Below are positions 42,989 through 52,832 of a stretch of DNA of 64,000 bases, piece after piece. Where the stretch lies: positions 172,987 through 236,986 of the forward strand of contig JAIOOR010000005.1 in NCBI GenBank assembly GCA_021414365.1, given 5' to 3'. Under the pieces are notes generated by a model. It searched no databases, was not told the origin of the DNA, and was given only the letters and a program-made list of their open reading frames with translations. This stretch comes from Nitrosarchaeum sp. GTDB taxonomy: Archaea; Thermoproteota; Nitrososphaeria; Nitrososphaerales; Nitrosopumilaceae. Made by a program: the position numbers and the translations under genes. Position 1 is the stretch's first letter. Each line of letters begins with the position of its first letter.

Positions 42989-43852
42989 ATGGTAGGCATC
43001 AAAATTGATGGAAAAGAGATTGCTCAGTCTGTAAAAGACAGAATAAGAAAAGCTGTTGATGAATTAAAAAAACAAGGAATAATTCCATGTTTGGCAACAA
43101 TTCTGGTTGGAGATAATCAAGCATCAGCCACATATGTTAAAAACAAACACATAGCTTGTGAGGAAGTAGGAATTCTCACCAAAGATTTCAAGCTTGCATC
43201 AGATATCACACAGTCAGAATTAAATAAAATAATTCTTGAATTAAATAATGACAAGACAATTCATGGAATACTAGTTCAATTACCATTACCTAATCAACTA
43301 GATGAATTTGCCACTACATCTAGAATTTCGCCACTAAAAGATGTAGATGGGCTTACTCCACACAATGTAGGATTGCTTGCAATGAAAAAGGCAGCACTGA
43401 TTGCATGCACACCTTTGGGAGTAATGGAAATGTTTGATTATCATGACATAGAATTGCAAGGAAAAACAGTTGTGTTAATTAATAGAAGCAGCCTAGTTGG
43501 AAAACCACTATACCATTTATTATTAGCAAGAGATGCCACAGTAATCACATGTCATTCTAAAACAAAAAACATCAAAGAAATGTGTCAATTAGCAGATATT
43601 ATAATTACAGCAGTTGGAGATAGAAGCAAGTTTACACTTACACCAGACATGATAAAAAAAGACGCGGTAGTAATCGATGTTGCTATTTCAAAATATAATG
43701 AAAAACTTGTAGGAGATGCAGATTATGAGCAGATAATCCAAAAAGCAGCTTATGCGACACCAGTTCCAGGAGGAGTCGGTCCAATGACAGTTGCAATGCT
43801 ATTGAAAAATACAATAACAGCTGCATCTTTGAATAGTCAAAATGAAAGATAA
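42989..43852 (+). CDS. folD: Bifunctional methylenetetrahydrofolate dehydrogenase/cyclohydrolase
   Basis: A 287-residue FolD: ATILVGDNQASATYVKNKHIACEEVGI (with the catalytic Lys in YVKNK), GILVQLPLP, the NADP region NRSSLVGKPL, and PGGVGPMTVAMLL at the end. It interconverts methylene-, methenyl- and 10-formyl-THF, supplying PurN. Its end overlaps the next gene by 11 nt, so translation is coupled. The ATG lies about 25 nt behind a TTAAATAT tract, consistent with a leaderless message. Confidence 0.95.
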   Translation: MVGIKIDGKEIAQSVKDRIRKAVDELKKQGIIPCLATILVGDNQASATYVKNKHIACEEVGILTKDFKLASDITQSELNKIILELNNDKTIHGILVQLPLPNQLDEFATTSRISPLKDVDGLTPHNVGLLAMKKAALIACTPLGVMEMFDYHDIELQGKTVVLINRSSLVGKPLYHLLLARDATVITCHSKTKNIKEMCQLADIIITAVGDRSKFTLTPDMIKKDAVVIDVAISKYNEKLVGDADYEQIIQKAAYATPVPGGVGPMTVAMLLKNTITAASLNSQNER

Positions 43853-44411
43853 TTCTGAAAAAACTTCATTGCGAAAATTACTCCTTGAGAAAAGAGATGC
43901 CGCATCTTTTGATTTAATGAAAATTGCATCAAAGTCAATTCTAAAGAGACTAAAAAAAATTGATGCATTTAACAATGCACAGAAGATAGGAGCATACTAC
44001 CCAATAGGCAGCGAGGTTCATACGCAAGACATAATGCAGGTGGCTCTAAGTGAAGGAAAGCAGATATTCTTACCAAAAGTTATTGGCAAAAATATGGAGT
44101 TTAGAAAAATTGAAAGTTTTAGCAATCTAGAAAAAGGTAATTTTGACATAATGGAGCCACGTAATGAGTGTCCTGTGGATAACAATCTAGATGTGATACT
44201 CGTTCCAACAGTTGGGATATCGCCAAAAGGGATACGGTTGGGATACGGTCATGGATTTTATGATAGATTCTTAGCTGAAAATAAAATCAAAACAATTTCA
44301 TTAACACTGGATAAACAGATTATCAAAAACATTCCTCGTTCAGATCATGATATAATCATAGATTGGGTAGTTACCGAAGACAGAATAATAGAGACATCAA
44401 AGATGAAATAG
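43842..44411 (+). CDS. 5-formyltetrahydrofolate cyclo-ligase
   Basis: A 189-residue protein of the MTHFS family: LRKLLLEKRDAAS at the N terminus, IGAYYPIGSEVHT, FLPKVIGKNMEFR, ILVPTVGISPKGIRLGYGHGFYDRFL (ATP/substrate loop). It recycles 5-formyl-THF to methenyl-THF using ATP and complements FolD, whose gene it overlaps by 11 nt. It is convergent with purD with a 15-nt overlap of coding ends. Confidence 0.92.
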   Translation: MKDNSEKTSLRKLLLEKRDAASFDLMKIASKSILKRLKKIDAFNNAQKIGAYYPIGSEVHTQDIMQVALSEGKQIFLPKVIGKNMEFRKIESFSNLEKGNFDIMEPRNECPVDNNLDVILVPTVGISPKGIRLGYGHGFYDRFLAENKIKTISLTLDKQIIKNIPRSDHDIIIDWVVTEDRIIETSKMK

Positions 44412-45659
44412 ACCTTTTTTACCGATATCTTTTCTGCAGTACTTGTGCGGCCAGGAAATTTTTTCTGCTGCAGCATATGCATTTGAGATTGCGGATTCCA
44501 AAGTATCACCTAGGGCAGTAACTCCCAAAACTCTTCCGCCATTAGATAGAATTTTGCCATCTTGTTTTTTTGTTCCTGCATGAAAGACCATCGAATTTTT
44601 AGGAATTAAATCAAATCCGGTAATTTCTTCATCTTTTGGAAATAATTCAGGATACCCTTCAGATGCCAAAACAATGCATACTGCCGACTGTTTTTTCCAT
44701 AGAGGTTCAGGTAACAATGACAGAGTTCCATCTACACTTGCAACAAGATAATCATACAAGTCAAAATCCATCCTCATGGTGATTGGCTGACATTCAGGAT
44801 CACCCATACGTGCATTATACTCCAAGACATACGGTTCATTATCCCTTATCATAACTCCAGCATAAAGAAATCCTTTGAAGATAATGCCTTCGGATTTCAT
44901 TGAGTGTATTGTTTTATCAATTATTTTATTTTGAATTTTTTTTGCAAGGATGTCATCAATAATAGGAGTTGGGGAGTATGCACCCATACCACCAGTGTTT
45001 GGACCTTTATCATCATCGAAGATTCTCTTGTGATCTTGGCTTGAAGCCATAGGTATTGCAATATTTCCATCACATAGTGCAATGTAAGATGCTTCAATTC
45101 CATCGATTCTCTCTTCTACAATAATGCGATTTCCAGCATCGCCAAATGTTTTTTTTATTAAAATTGTGTTAATTGCGGCAATTGCTTCAGATGTGTTATT
45201 ACAGACGATTACCCCTTTTCCTGAAGCAAGCCCATCTGCTTTTACTACAACATTGTAATCAATGGATTTGACATATTCTTCTGCTTTTTTTGGATCATCA
45301 AAGATGTCAAAACGTGCAGTTTGTATTTTGTTTCTTTTCATAAAGTTTTTTGCCCAAATTTTACTAGATTCTAATTGAGCAGCTTTTTGAGATGGACCAA
45401 AAATTTTGAGATTCATTTGATTGAATTTATCTACAATTCCTGCTGCAAGAGGCACCTCAGGACCGACCACCGTAAAACAATTATTTTTTTGTGCAAATTC
45501 TGCTAATGCGTTAAGATCATCAATGTTGATGGAGAGATTATTTTCAGTCCCACCGTTTCCAGGAGCTGTGAAAACTTTGTCAACTTTTGGGCTCTGAGAT
45601 AATTTCCAAGATAATGCATGCTCACGCCCACCTGAACCAATAACTAAAACATTAACCAA
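44397..45659 (-). CDS. purD: Phosphoribosylamine-glycine ligase
   Basis: A 420-residue PurD (GAR synthetase): VLVIGSGGREHALSWKL N-domain, ATP-grasp motifs (KADGLASGKGVIV, EERIDGIEASYIALCDG, GGMGAYSPTP), YNARMGDPE metal site. It ligates glycine to phosphoribosylamine, the step before PurN. A normal full-length family member; start ATG at 45659. Its 3' end overlaps the cyclo-ligase gene on the other strand. Confidence 0.95.
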   Translation of the reverse strand: MVNVLVIGSGGREHALSWKLSQSPKVDKVFTAPGNGGTENNLSINIDDLNALAEFAQKNNCFTVVGPEVPLAAGIVDKFNQMNLKIFGPSQKAAQLESSKIWAKNFMKRNKIQTARFDIFDDPKKAEEYVKSIDYNVVVKADGLASGKGVIVCNNTSEAIAAINTILIKKTFGDAGNRIIVEERIDGIEASYIALCDGNIAIPMASSQDHKRIFDDDKGPNTGGMGAYSPTPIIDDILAKKIQNKIIDKTIHSMKSEGIIFKGFLYAGVMIRDNEPYVLEYNARMGDPECQPITMRMDFDLYDYLVASVDGTLSLLPEPLWKKQSAVCIVLASEGYPELFPKDEEITGFDLIPKNSMVFHAGTKKQDGKILSNGGRVLGVTALGDTLESAISNAYAAAEKISWPHKYCRKDIGKKGLFHL

Positions 45660-45824
45660 TAGAAATTATTTTTCACTCAATTATATAATCCAAGATATTA
45701 AAATGCAAAAAAAAGAGATTGTATTCAAAGATGTTTTTTGGTGATTTTAAAAATTTAGCCAAGTCATCACTTTTGTGAAATTGTAAATGTCTCAAACAAA
45801 TTGCAGTATCAGAAAACAATTTAG

Positions 45825-45833
45825 CTTTATAAT
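45825..45833 (+). promoter_or_regulatory. Probable TATA box of ileS
   Basis: CTTTATAAT lies 25-33 nt before the ATG at 45858, the spacing expected for an archaeal TATA box and a leaderless or nearly leaderless mRNA. The 198-nt gap 45660-45857 shows no other recognisable feature. Confidence 0.5.
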
Positions 45834-45857
45834 GCCACTCTCATATCAGAATCTAAG

Positions 45858-48800
45858 ATGGAACTTTCGTCAAAATTCGATGCAAAGACAATTGAATCAG
45901 AGATAAGAAAATACATCAAATCAATTGATGTGGAAAAACTGATCTTTGAATCAGATAAACCTGAGAAAATAATGTTTATCGAAGGCCCACCCACAATGAA
46001 CGGTGTTCCTCATGCAGGCCATCTTAGAGGACGGGTAATCAAGGATTTGTGGTACAGATTCAACACATTGCAGGGTAAAAAAATCACATTTAATGGAGGA
46101 TGGGACACTCAAGGGCTCCCAGTAGAATTACAGGCAGAAAAAGAGCTTGGAGTAACAGGTGGGAAATCAGAAGTGATTGAAAAAGTCGGAATTGAAAAAC
46201 TAGTTGAAGAGTGTAAACGGATTGTAAAAAAATTCAATACCAAATGGGTCGAAGTTGACGAAGCACTTGGCATGTCATTTAACCACAACAAAGCATATTG
46301 GACTTATCGAGACGAATTTATTGAAAGAGAATGGCAGATTCTCAAAAAAGCACATGAAAATAAAATATTAGAAGAAGACTTTACAGTTATTGCTTATTGT
46401 CCAAGTTGCCAGACATCGCTTAGCCATGCAGAAGTTAATCAGGGATACGAAGAAGTAAAAGATCCATCACTGTACTACAAAGTTAAACTAAGAGACGAAA
46501 ACGCATATCTCATAGTTTGGACTACAATGCCATTTACTCTAGTTACAGATGCAATGGTAGGATTGAATCCCGATGAAGATTATACTTATGTCAAAGTTAA
46601 AAGCGAAACATGGGTTGTAGGAAAGACAAGACTGGAAGAATTTTTTAAAGAGGTAAACATTGAGGGTTATGAAATTATAAAAACTGCAAAAGGGTCTGAA
46701 TTTGAGGGGAAGAAATACATCCATCCACTTTTGAGTTTAATTCCAGGATTAGATGAATGTTCAAAGGAAACCAATTTTCATGTTGCAGTGTCAGAAGAAT
46801 TTGTAGAAGTTACAACAGGTAGTGGACTAGTTCACCTGTCTCCTGCAAATGGTGAGGAGGACATCAAAATTGCAAACAAAAGAAAAGTCCAGATATTTAG
46901 TCCAATCAATGATCAGGTAAAGTTTACCAGTTTGGCTGGAAAATATGAGGGGATGTTTGTCAGAGACGCAGATAGAATAATTGTTGAAGATCTAAAAGAA
47001 TGCAACGGATTAGTGAAAATTGGAAAAATCAAGCACAAATACCCTCTATGTTGGAGGTCACATCATCCGATTGTGTGGCTTGCACGAAAGGGGTGGTTTT
47101 ACAAACTAGATAGATTAGAAGACAAGGCAATCAATGCTGCAGAAAACGTAGAGTATTTTTTTGAGCAACCAAAAAACAGGTTTTTAGGAATTATCAAAGA
47201 AAGACATCCATGGTGCATATCTAGAGAGAGAATTTGGGGATGTCCATTACCAGTATGGATATGTGGCGACTGTAAAAAACAAAATTGGTTTTTTACAAGA
47301 AAAGAGATAATAGATTCGGCAGCAAACTTGCCAGACGGTCCAAACTTTGAACTGCATCGTCCGTGGATTGACAACATTACAATAAAATGCAAACATTGCA
47401 GCAGCACAAATACAAAAAGAGAAGAATATGTTTTAGATACATGGCATAACAGTGGCTCAGCGCCTTATTCATCATTGACAGATGAAGAATATTCTAACGG
47501 AATTCCTGCCCCATTTTTTACAGAGGGTATTGATCAGACAAGAGGGTGGGCATATACGCTTTTGATAGAAAACGTCATCTTAAACAATGGTCCTGTTGCA
47601 CCATTCAAATCATTTTTGTTTCAGGGACATGTGCTTGATGAGAAAGGAGGAAAGATGAGCAAAAGTTTGGGAAACGTCATAGATGGAGCAGAATTGCTTG
47701 AAAAATATCCAGTAGATTTGATTAGATTCTATTTTATTTGGAAAGCAAGTCCAATTGAGCCGCTCAGCTTTAGCACCGAAGAGTTGATGTCAAGACCATA
47801 CCAAGTACTCAATACTCTGTTTAATTTGCATCTATATTTTAAGCAAAATAGTGAATATGATAATTTTGAGAATACAAAAACAGTAACATGGGCAAAGGAA
47901 AACAAATTACTAACATCACCGGATATTTGGCTTTTATCAAAATTACAAAAATTAATCAAAAAAATAACAGAACGGAATGAGGCATGCAAATTCCATGAAG
48001 CAGCAAAAGCAGTTGATGATTTTATCATAAATAATCTAAGTCAGATATACATTCCAATCACTAGAGGAGAACTATGGGATGAGGACGAATCAAAAAAGAG
48101 CCGAAGATTGACAATCTATGCTGTTCTAAGCGATGTTCTCAGAACATTAGATATTTTGATTCATCCTCTTTGCCCGTATACTAGTGAGTATCTGTATCAG
48201 ACAATATTTAATGGAAAAAAGAGTATTTTGTTAGACAAATGGCCACAGTGTCAGGAGATTCTAGTCAATGAAGAAATCGAAGAATCATTTGACATTATGA
48301 AAGATATTGTTTCTATTTCAGCTGCTGCAAGAATGAAAGGAAAGCTAAAACGAAGATGGCCATTAAACGAAGCATTGATTTGTGTTAGTAAAGGACAAAA
48401 ACAAAAACTAGAATCACTTTCTTCTTTGCTAATGTCACAACTTAATGTAGAAAAAATTACAATATTTGAAACAGAAAAAAAATCAGGATTGGATCAAGTA
48501 TTAGAGCTAAAACAACTAAATTTGCCACTTCAATCAACAGCAGAACTGGAAAGAAAACGAATTGGTCCAAAAGCTAAACAACACATGGGAAAACTTGTCA
48601 GTGCATTTTCTGAAACAAACAAAGATGAAATCGTTGTAGCACTTCAAAAAGAAGCAAAGTATGATTACAAAATTGATGGCGAAACAATTTCATTAGATAA
48701 AGAAGATTTCACAATAGACTTTGATGCAAGTGAGGGATTTGCGGTGTCAAAAAGAGACAACTATACTGTGTTCATATCTACTTCAAGAAACAAAGAGATG

Positions 48801-49055
48801 ATGGCAAGAGGCCTTATCAAAGACATTGCCAGAAGACTGCAAACACTAAGAAAAGAAAGAGGCTACAACCCCACAGACATTCTCAATGTTGCATCCATAC
48901 TTGAATTGGATGAAGAGTCATTAGAAATGATTAAAGAAAAATCAGCGGATTTGGCATTTCTAGTCAGAGTAAAACAAGTAAACTTTACAGACTCCTGTAA
49001 AGAATACAAAGATGATGACATAGACGGTCAAAAGATAAGGATTTCAGTAGAATAG
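45858..49055 (+). CDS. ileS: Isoleucyl-tRNA synthetase
   Basis: A 1065-residue class I synthetase of archaeal/eukaryotic type: HIGH-like PPTMNGVPHAGHLRG near residue 46, an editing domain (TTMPFTLVTDAMVGLNPDE), CxxC pairs (CPSC, CGDC ... CKHC) for zinc, KMSKS in GGKMSKSLGNVIDG near 600, and the anticodon-binding domain. It charges tRNA-Ile and proofreads valine. Single gene with its own promoter; length and order match the family. Confidence 0.97.
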   Translation: MELSSKFDAKTIESEIRKYIKSIDVEKLIFESDKPEKIMFIEGPPTMNGVPHAGHLRGRVIKDLWYRFNTLQGKKITFNGGWDTQGLPVELQAEKELGVTGGKSEVIEKVGIEKLVEECKRIVKKFNTKWVEVDEALGMSFNHNKAYWTYRDEFIEREWQILKKAHENKILEEDFTVIAYCPSCQTSLSHAEVNQGYEEVKDPSLYYKVKLRDENAYLIVWTTMPFTLVTDAMVGLNPDEDYTYVKVKSETWVVGKTRLEEFFKEVNIEGYEIIKTAKGSEFEGKKYIHPLLSLIPGLDECSKETNFHVAVSEEFVEVTTGSGLVHLSPANGEEDIKIANKRKVQIFSPINDQVKFTSLAGKYEGMFVRDADRIIVEDLKECNGLVKIGKIKHKYPLCWRSHHPIVWLARKGWFYKLDRLEDKAINAAENVEYFFEQPKNRFLGIIKERHPWCISRERIWGCPLPVWICGDCKKQNWFFTRKEIIDSAANLPDGPNFELHRPWIDNITIKCKHCSSTNTKREEYVLDTWHNSGSAPYSSLTDEEYSNGIPAPFFTEGIDQTRGWAYTLLIENVILNNGPVAPFKSFLFQGHVLDEKGGKMSKSLGNVIDGAELLEKYPVDLIRFYFIWKASPIEPLSFSTEELMSRPYQVLNTLFNLHLYFKQNSEYDNFENTKTVTWAKENKLLTSPDIWLLSKLQKLIKKITERNEACKFHEAAKAVDDFIINNLSQIYIPITRGELWDEDESKKSRRLTIYAVLSDVLRTLDILIHPLCPYTSEYLYQTIFNGKKSILLDKWPQCQEILVNEEIEESFDIMKDIVSISAAARMKGKLKRRWPLNEALICVSKGQKQKLESLSSLLMSQLNVEKITIFETEKKSGLDQVLELKQLNLPLQSTAELERKRIGPKAKQHMGKLVSAFSETNKDEIVVALQKEAKYDYKIDGETISLDKEDFTIDFDASEGFAVSKRDNYTVFISTSRNKEMMARGLIKDIARRLQTLRKERGYNPTDILNVASILELDEESLEMIKEKSADLAFLVRVKQVNFTDSCKEYKDDDIDGQKIRISVE

Positions 49056-49122
49056 TCAGACACATATTTTCCTTTGATGAAACGCGAAATTTTTATTACA
49101 ACGGGCAATCCAGCAAGCAGAT

Positions 49123-49710
49123 ATGTCTGAATCAAAGAACCCAACAGTTGTTGGAATCAATGTTCTAAAACAAAATGGCTTGGATGTAGAGGAATTAAAG
49201 AGACTATTGATTTACAACGCTTCAGTAGAATTTACTGCCTACTACTATTTCACCAATTTGAGAGCACATTGTACAGGCTTGGAAGGAGAGGGACTCAAAG
49301 GAATTATTGAGGATGCGAGACTAGAAGATCTTAGTCACTTTGAATCATGTCTTGAAAGAATATACCAATTAGGCGGTACTCTTCCAAATGATGCAACTGC
49401 ATTCATCAAAATGTCAGGATGTGAATTCTTGCAACTTCCAGCAAATCCAACGGATCACAAGGCAATACTAGAAAAGTGTCTCAAAGCAGAACAAGGTGCA
49501 ATTGTCAACTGGGATAAAATCTGCAAGATGACTTTAGGAAAAGATCCTACAACATACGACATTGCAAAAGATATCTTAGCTGAAGAAATTGAGCATGAGT
49601 CATGGTTCCTAGAATTAATCTATGGAAGACCATCAGGACACATGAGAAGAAAATATTCTGGTGAAAGACCACATACCAAAAAACATTCTAGAGCACTAGA
49701 TATGGCATAA
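49123..49710 (+). CDS. Dps-like ferritin (DPSL) protein
   Basis: A 195-residue four-helix ferritin-like protein: NASVEFTAYYYFTN (first Glu of the di-iron centre), LEDLSHFESC, an internal helix with EQGAIVNWDKIC, and EEIEHESWFLELI (ExxH of the second half). Cys residues at C-terminal sides of helices (ESC, KCL, ICK) fit the thioferritin/DPSL group that stores iron and consumes peroxide. A basic C-terminal tail (SGHMRRKYSGERPHTKKHS) might bind DNA. TATA-like ATTTTTATTA about 30 nt upstream. Confidence 0.85.
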   Translation: MSESKNPTVVGINVLKQNGLDVEELKRLLIYNASVEFTAYYYFTNLRAHCTGLEGEGLKGIIEDARLEDLSHFESCLERIYQLGGTLPNDATAFIKMSGCEFLQLPANPTDHKAILEKCLKAEQGAIVNWDKICKMTLGKDPTTYDIAKDILAEEIEHESWFLELIYGRPSGHMRRKYSGERPHTKKHSRALDMA

Positions 49711-49808
49711 AAGCCAGATCACATTCTTTTCTTTTAATCAAAAATGAACCAACTGGTTAGCTTTTAGTTGATCAGGCATAATAAATAGAAAAAACGTGTA
49801 ATCATTGT

Positions 49809-50138
49809 ATGGTAAAACAGATCAGTCTGGATGCATGGCAGATTCAACATTTATTTGATCTCTTAAAGAAAGGCTCAGATATTGTTGCAAAGACAAACAA
49901 GCCAATCATATTGTACAGACAAACACTAGAAGAGGAGGAAGAGTCATATGAGGAAATTGTTTGTACTCTTGCCAAAGATTATGTAATTGAACAACTAGTC
50001 ACATCAGGGGGAGTTTTAGTTCCAAGTTTTCATCAACAATTTGTTTTTACAATTGAAGAATTTCCGCAAGAATTGTTAAGAAAAAGTCGTGATCGATTTT
50101 TACAAGTAATTGATTTTCTTGAAGAACAGCTAAGTTAG
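49809..50138 (+). CDS. Conserved-looking protein of unknown function
   Basis: A 109-residue, mildly acidic protein. It has SLDAWQIQHLFDLLKKG, a Glu-rich loop (EEEEESYEEIVC) and a C-terminal helix (SRDRFLQVIDFLEEQL). No family is recognised. It lies between the ferritin gene and the sucCD pair, with an AATAAATAGAAA promoter-like stretch about 25 nt upstream; probably monocistronic. Confidence 0.6.
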   Translation: MVKQISLDAWQIQHLFDLLKKGSDIVAKTNKPIILYRQTLEEEEESYEEIVCTLAKDYVIEQLVTSGGVLVPSFHQQFVFTIEEFPQELLRKSRDRFLQVIDFLEEQLS

Positions 50139-50178
50139 CGTCATAATTAATAAAGACCGTAAAATTGTTGGTTTTTGC

Positions 50179-51285
50179 ATGCGTTTGCTAGAGTTTCAAG
50201 CAAAGGAGTTGTTCAGAGAATATGGAATTAATCTACTTCCAAGCAAAGCATCAACTAATATCGAAGAAGGTAGAAAGCATGCAAAAGAGCTAGGCTATCC
50301 ATTTGTAATTAAAATTCAGGTACCTGTAGGCGGCAGGGGTAAAGCAGGAGGCATTCAAAAGTGCCAAAACGATGACGAGTTTGATCTAAAGTATCCTCAA
50401 GTTTTAGGATTAACAATTAAAGGAGAAAAAGCACGTGCCATTTTACTCGAAAAGATGGCAGATATCAAAAAAGAATTGTATCTTTCGTTGTTTTTGAATC
50501 GCTCAAAGAGATGCTATACAATTATTGCATCACCAGAAGGAGGAGTTGAAATTGAATCAGTCAAAAATCAAATCATAAGAGAAGTAGGATTAGGGAATGT
50601 TTCAGAGCAAGTAGCAAGAGAAGTTGCAAAAGAGATGAAATTGGAAGGAAAGTTGGCAGACTATTTTGTAGATATTTTATTAAAACTAGCAAAACTCACT
50701 GTTGAAAAAGAAGCAGAGTTGGCAGAGATAAACCCACTTGCAATTATGAATGACGGAACCATAATGGCATTGGACGGAAAATTTGTGACGGATGATAATA
50801 GTAACTTCAGACATGATGAATTACAAAAATATCAAGAGAAAACAGAGATTGAAGAAAGAGCAGAAAAAAGTGGATTTTCACTAGTAGAGTTGGATGGAAA
50901 TATTGCGGTGGTAGGAAATGGTGCAGGACTAGTAATGTCAACATTAGACATGTTATCAGATAATGGTGGCAAACCTGCATGTTTCTTAGATGTTGGCGGT
51001 GGTGCAACTACTGAATCAGTTTACGAAGCGCTTACTTTGATTAGTAAAATGAGTAGAGTCAAAGGAATTTTGGTAAATCTTTATGGTGGAATTGTAAAGA
51101 CAACTGTAGTTGCAGAAGCATTTCTCAAAGCATATGACGATAAACTAATTGACTTGCCAGTATTTGCAAGACTAAAAGGCACAGAATCAGACAAAGCAAA
51201 AGAAATGCTAAAAGGTTCAAGAACCAAAATTTTTGATTCAGTTGAAGATGCAATTAATGCTGCAGTGATGGGGGTAAAAAAATGA
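50179..51285 (+). CDS. sucC: Succinyl-CoA synthetase beta subunit (ADP-forming)
   Basis: A 368-residue ATP-grasp/CoA-ligase beta chain: LLEFQAKELFREYGI at the N terminus, PVGGRGKAGGI ATP loop, AEINPLAIM and DGKFVTDDN metal site, FLDVGGGATTESV, and VNLYGGI. It makes succinyl-CoA with the alpha subunit, whose start overlaps its end by 4 nt. Serves the oxidative branch or autotrophic interconversions of C4 acids. Closely similar acyl-CoA synthetases exist, so another acid is conceivable. Confidence 0.92.
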   Translation: MRLLEFQAKELFREYGINLLPSKASTNIEEGRKHAKELGYPFVIKIQVPVGGRGKAGGIQKCQNDDEFDLKYPQVLGLTIKGEKARAILLEKMADIKKELYLSLFLNRSKRCYTIIASPEGGVEIESVKNQIIREVGLGNVSEQVAREVAKEMKLEGKLADYFVDILLKLAKLTVEKEAELAEINPLAIMNDGTIMALDGKFVTDDNSNFRHDELQKYQEKTEIEERAEKSGFSLVELDGNIAVVGNGAGLVMSTLDMLSDNGGKPACFLDVGGGATTESVYEALTLISKMSRVKGILVNLYGGIVKTTVVAEAFLKAYDDKLIDLPVFARLKGTESDKAKEMLKGSRTKIFDSVEDAINAAVMGVKK

Positions 51286-52199
51286 CAGATATTTTCAAAC
51301 TACTAAAAGGAACTCCTGAAGATTCAGATTACAAGAAAAAAGGAGTAATCGTTCAAGGAATTACAGGATCTTATGGCTCATTGCATGCAAAAAATATGAT
51401 GACATATGGAACCAATGTTGTTGCAGGAGTTACTCCTGGAAAGGGAGGTCAGAAGTTTGAAGGCAGTGTTCCAATTTTTAATACGGTCAGAGAGGCAGTG
51501 GATGCAACTGGGGCAAAAATTTCAATTATCTTTGTTCCAGCAAAATTCTTTTTGGGGGCTGCAAAAGAAGCACTAGATGCGGGAATCAAACTACTAGTTG
51601 CAATTCCTGAGCATGTTCCAGTAAGGGACACGATGGAAGTTTTAGATTTAGCAAACAAAAAAGGAGCGGTGATCATCGGACCAAACACACCAGGAATAAT
51701 GATTCCAGAATTGATAAAGATAGGAATTATGCCTCCAACTCCATTTAAGGCAGGAAAGATTGCAGTGTTATCAAAAAGTGGCACTTTACTTTATGAGATT
51801 TCAGATGCACTAACAAATGCAGGATTTGGACAATCAATTACAATTGGAATTGGAGGAGATCCAATTAACGGAACTAGGATGATTGACGCATTTGAAATGG
51901 TCAAAGACATTCCAGATTTAGAAGGATTAGTAGTAGTAGGAGAAATTGGAGGAGACTCGGAAGAAATTTTAGCTCAAAGAATTATCGACATTGGATTCAA
52001 AAAACCAACAGTCGCATACATTGCGGGAAGAGCAGCTCCAAAAGAAAAGAGAATGGGTCATGCAGGAGCAATAGTCATGGGAACATATGGTTCTGCTGAA
52101 TCCAAAGTTACAATGTTTAACAAAGCAAACATACCAGTTGCAAAAAGACCTTCTCAAGTGCCAGTCCTATTAGCAGGAAAAATGCAACAATCCGATTAG
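51282..52199 (+). CDS. sucD: Succinyl-CoA synthetase alpha subunit
   Basis: A 305-residue alpha chain: GVIVQGITGSYGSLHAKNMM (CoA-binding Rossmann), GPNTPGI, GDPINGT and the phosphohistidine segment GHAGAIVMG. Co-translated with sucC (ATGA overlap). It is followed 31 nt later by the L40e gene on the same strand. Confidence 0.93.
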   Translation: MTDIFKLLKGTPEDSDYKKKGVIVQGITGSYGSLHAKNMMTYGTNVVAGVTPGKGGQKFEGSVPIFNTVREAVDATGAKISIIFVPAKFFLGAAKEALDAGIKLLVAIPEHVPVRDTMEVLDLANKKGAVIIGPNTPGIMIPELIKIGIMPPTPFKAGKIAVLSKSGTLLYEISDALTNAGFGQSITIGIGGDPINGTRMIDAFEMVKDIPDLEGLVVVGEIGGDSEEILAQRIIDIGFKKPTVAYIAGRAAPKEKRMGHAGAIVMGTYGSAESKVTMFNKANIPVAKRPSQVPVLLAGKMQQSD

Positions 52200-52230
52200 A
52201 ATAAAAGAGAGAGATTAAGGAGAAAATTAT

Positions 52231-52398
52231 ATGCCTATTACAGACCCGGAGAAGAAACGTATTGCACAAACTGCTCGTCTAGTTATGAGAATATGCTTTA
52301 ACTGTGGATGTAGAAACGACATCAACGCGACAAGATGCAGAAAATGCAGAAATCCATACTTGAGATTAAAGAACAGAAATCTCGGCGTCAAAAAATAG
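52231..52398 (+). CDS. rpl40e: Ribosomal protein L40e
   Basis: This 55-residue ORF starts with ATG at 52231 and ends with TAG at 52398. It contains the four cysteines of L40e arranged as CFNCGCRN ... CRKCRNPYLR with the flanking basic residues expected of this large-subunit protein, which binds rRNA through a zinc finger. GATTAAGGAGAA upstream supplies a Shine-Dalgarno-like AAGGAG, in keeping with its position as the third gene after sucCD. Confidence 0.93.
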   Translation: MPITDPEKKRIAQTARLVMRICFNCGCRNDINATRCRKCRNPYLRLKNRNLGVKK

Positions 52399-52400
52399 AA

Positions 52401-52649
52401 TTAAAAATTCATCAATCTTTGTCTATATTCAACTATTGCAGATCTTATCTTTGGCTGGTATTCAGAGATAAATTGTCTTACAACACTTTCATTTTCTAAT
52501 TCCTCAAGATTCAATTGCAAATCATCAGGTAATCGGTCATTCATTTGGTAGAGCACTTTGGCAGCTTCGATGTATTGCCCCAAATTTGCGGCATAATCAA
52601 AAGCCAATTGCATTCGTTCTACAAGTGCATCAAATTCGTGTAAAGACAT
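52401..52649 (-). CDS. Small helical protein of unknown function
   Basis: An 82-residue all-helical protein (FDALVERMQLAFDYAANLG ... LYQMNDRLPDDLQ) with a conserved-looking YQPKIRSAIVEYRQRL end. Convergent with L40e (2 nt between stops). No family is recognised. Confidence 0.55.
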   Translation of the reverse strand: MSLHEFDALVERMQLAFDYAANLGQYIEAAKVLYQMNDRLPDDLQLNLEELENESVVRQFISEYQPKIRSAIVEYRQRLMNF

Positions 52650-52742
52650 GTTTGATTTGTTAATTTTTAGTAGAAAAGGTCAAGGTTATCATGATATATC
52701 AAAACCTAAAGACAAAAAAGATGCTAGTTTTGTAATTCCGTT

Positions 52743-52832
52743 GGACCGGTTGTCTAGTGGTTAGGATGACGCACTCACACTGCGTATGGAGTAATCCCGC
52801 AAAGGTCGAGGGTTCAAATCCCTCCCGGTCCA
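52743..52832 (+). tRNA. tRNA-Val (CAC) with a 17-nt extra segment, probable intron
   Basis: Acceptor arms GGACCGG (52743-52749) and CCGGTCC (52825-52831) pair perfectly. D arm TCTAGTGGTTAGGAT follows. Anticodon stem ACGCA/TGCGT encloses CTCACAC, giving anticodon CAC at 52776-52778 (Val). The T arm is GAGGG-TTCAAAT-CCCTC. Between the anticodon stem (ends 52785) and the usual AGGTC variable loop lie 17 extra nt (52786-52802). Removing these gives a normal 73-nt tRNA. TGCG of the stem can pair with CGCA inside the extra segment, as in a relaxed bulge-helix-bulge splice site. No CCA is encoded. Confidence 0.85.
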
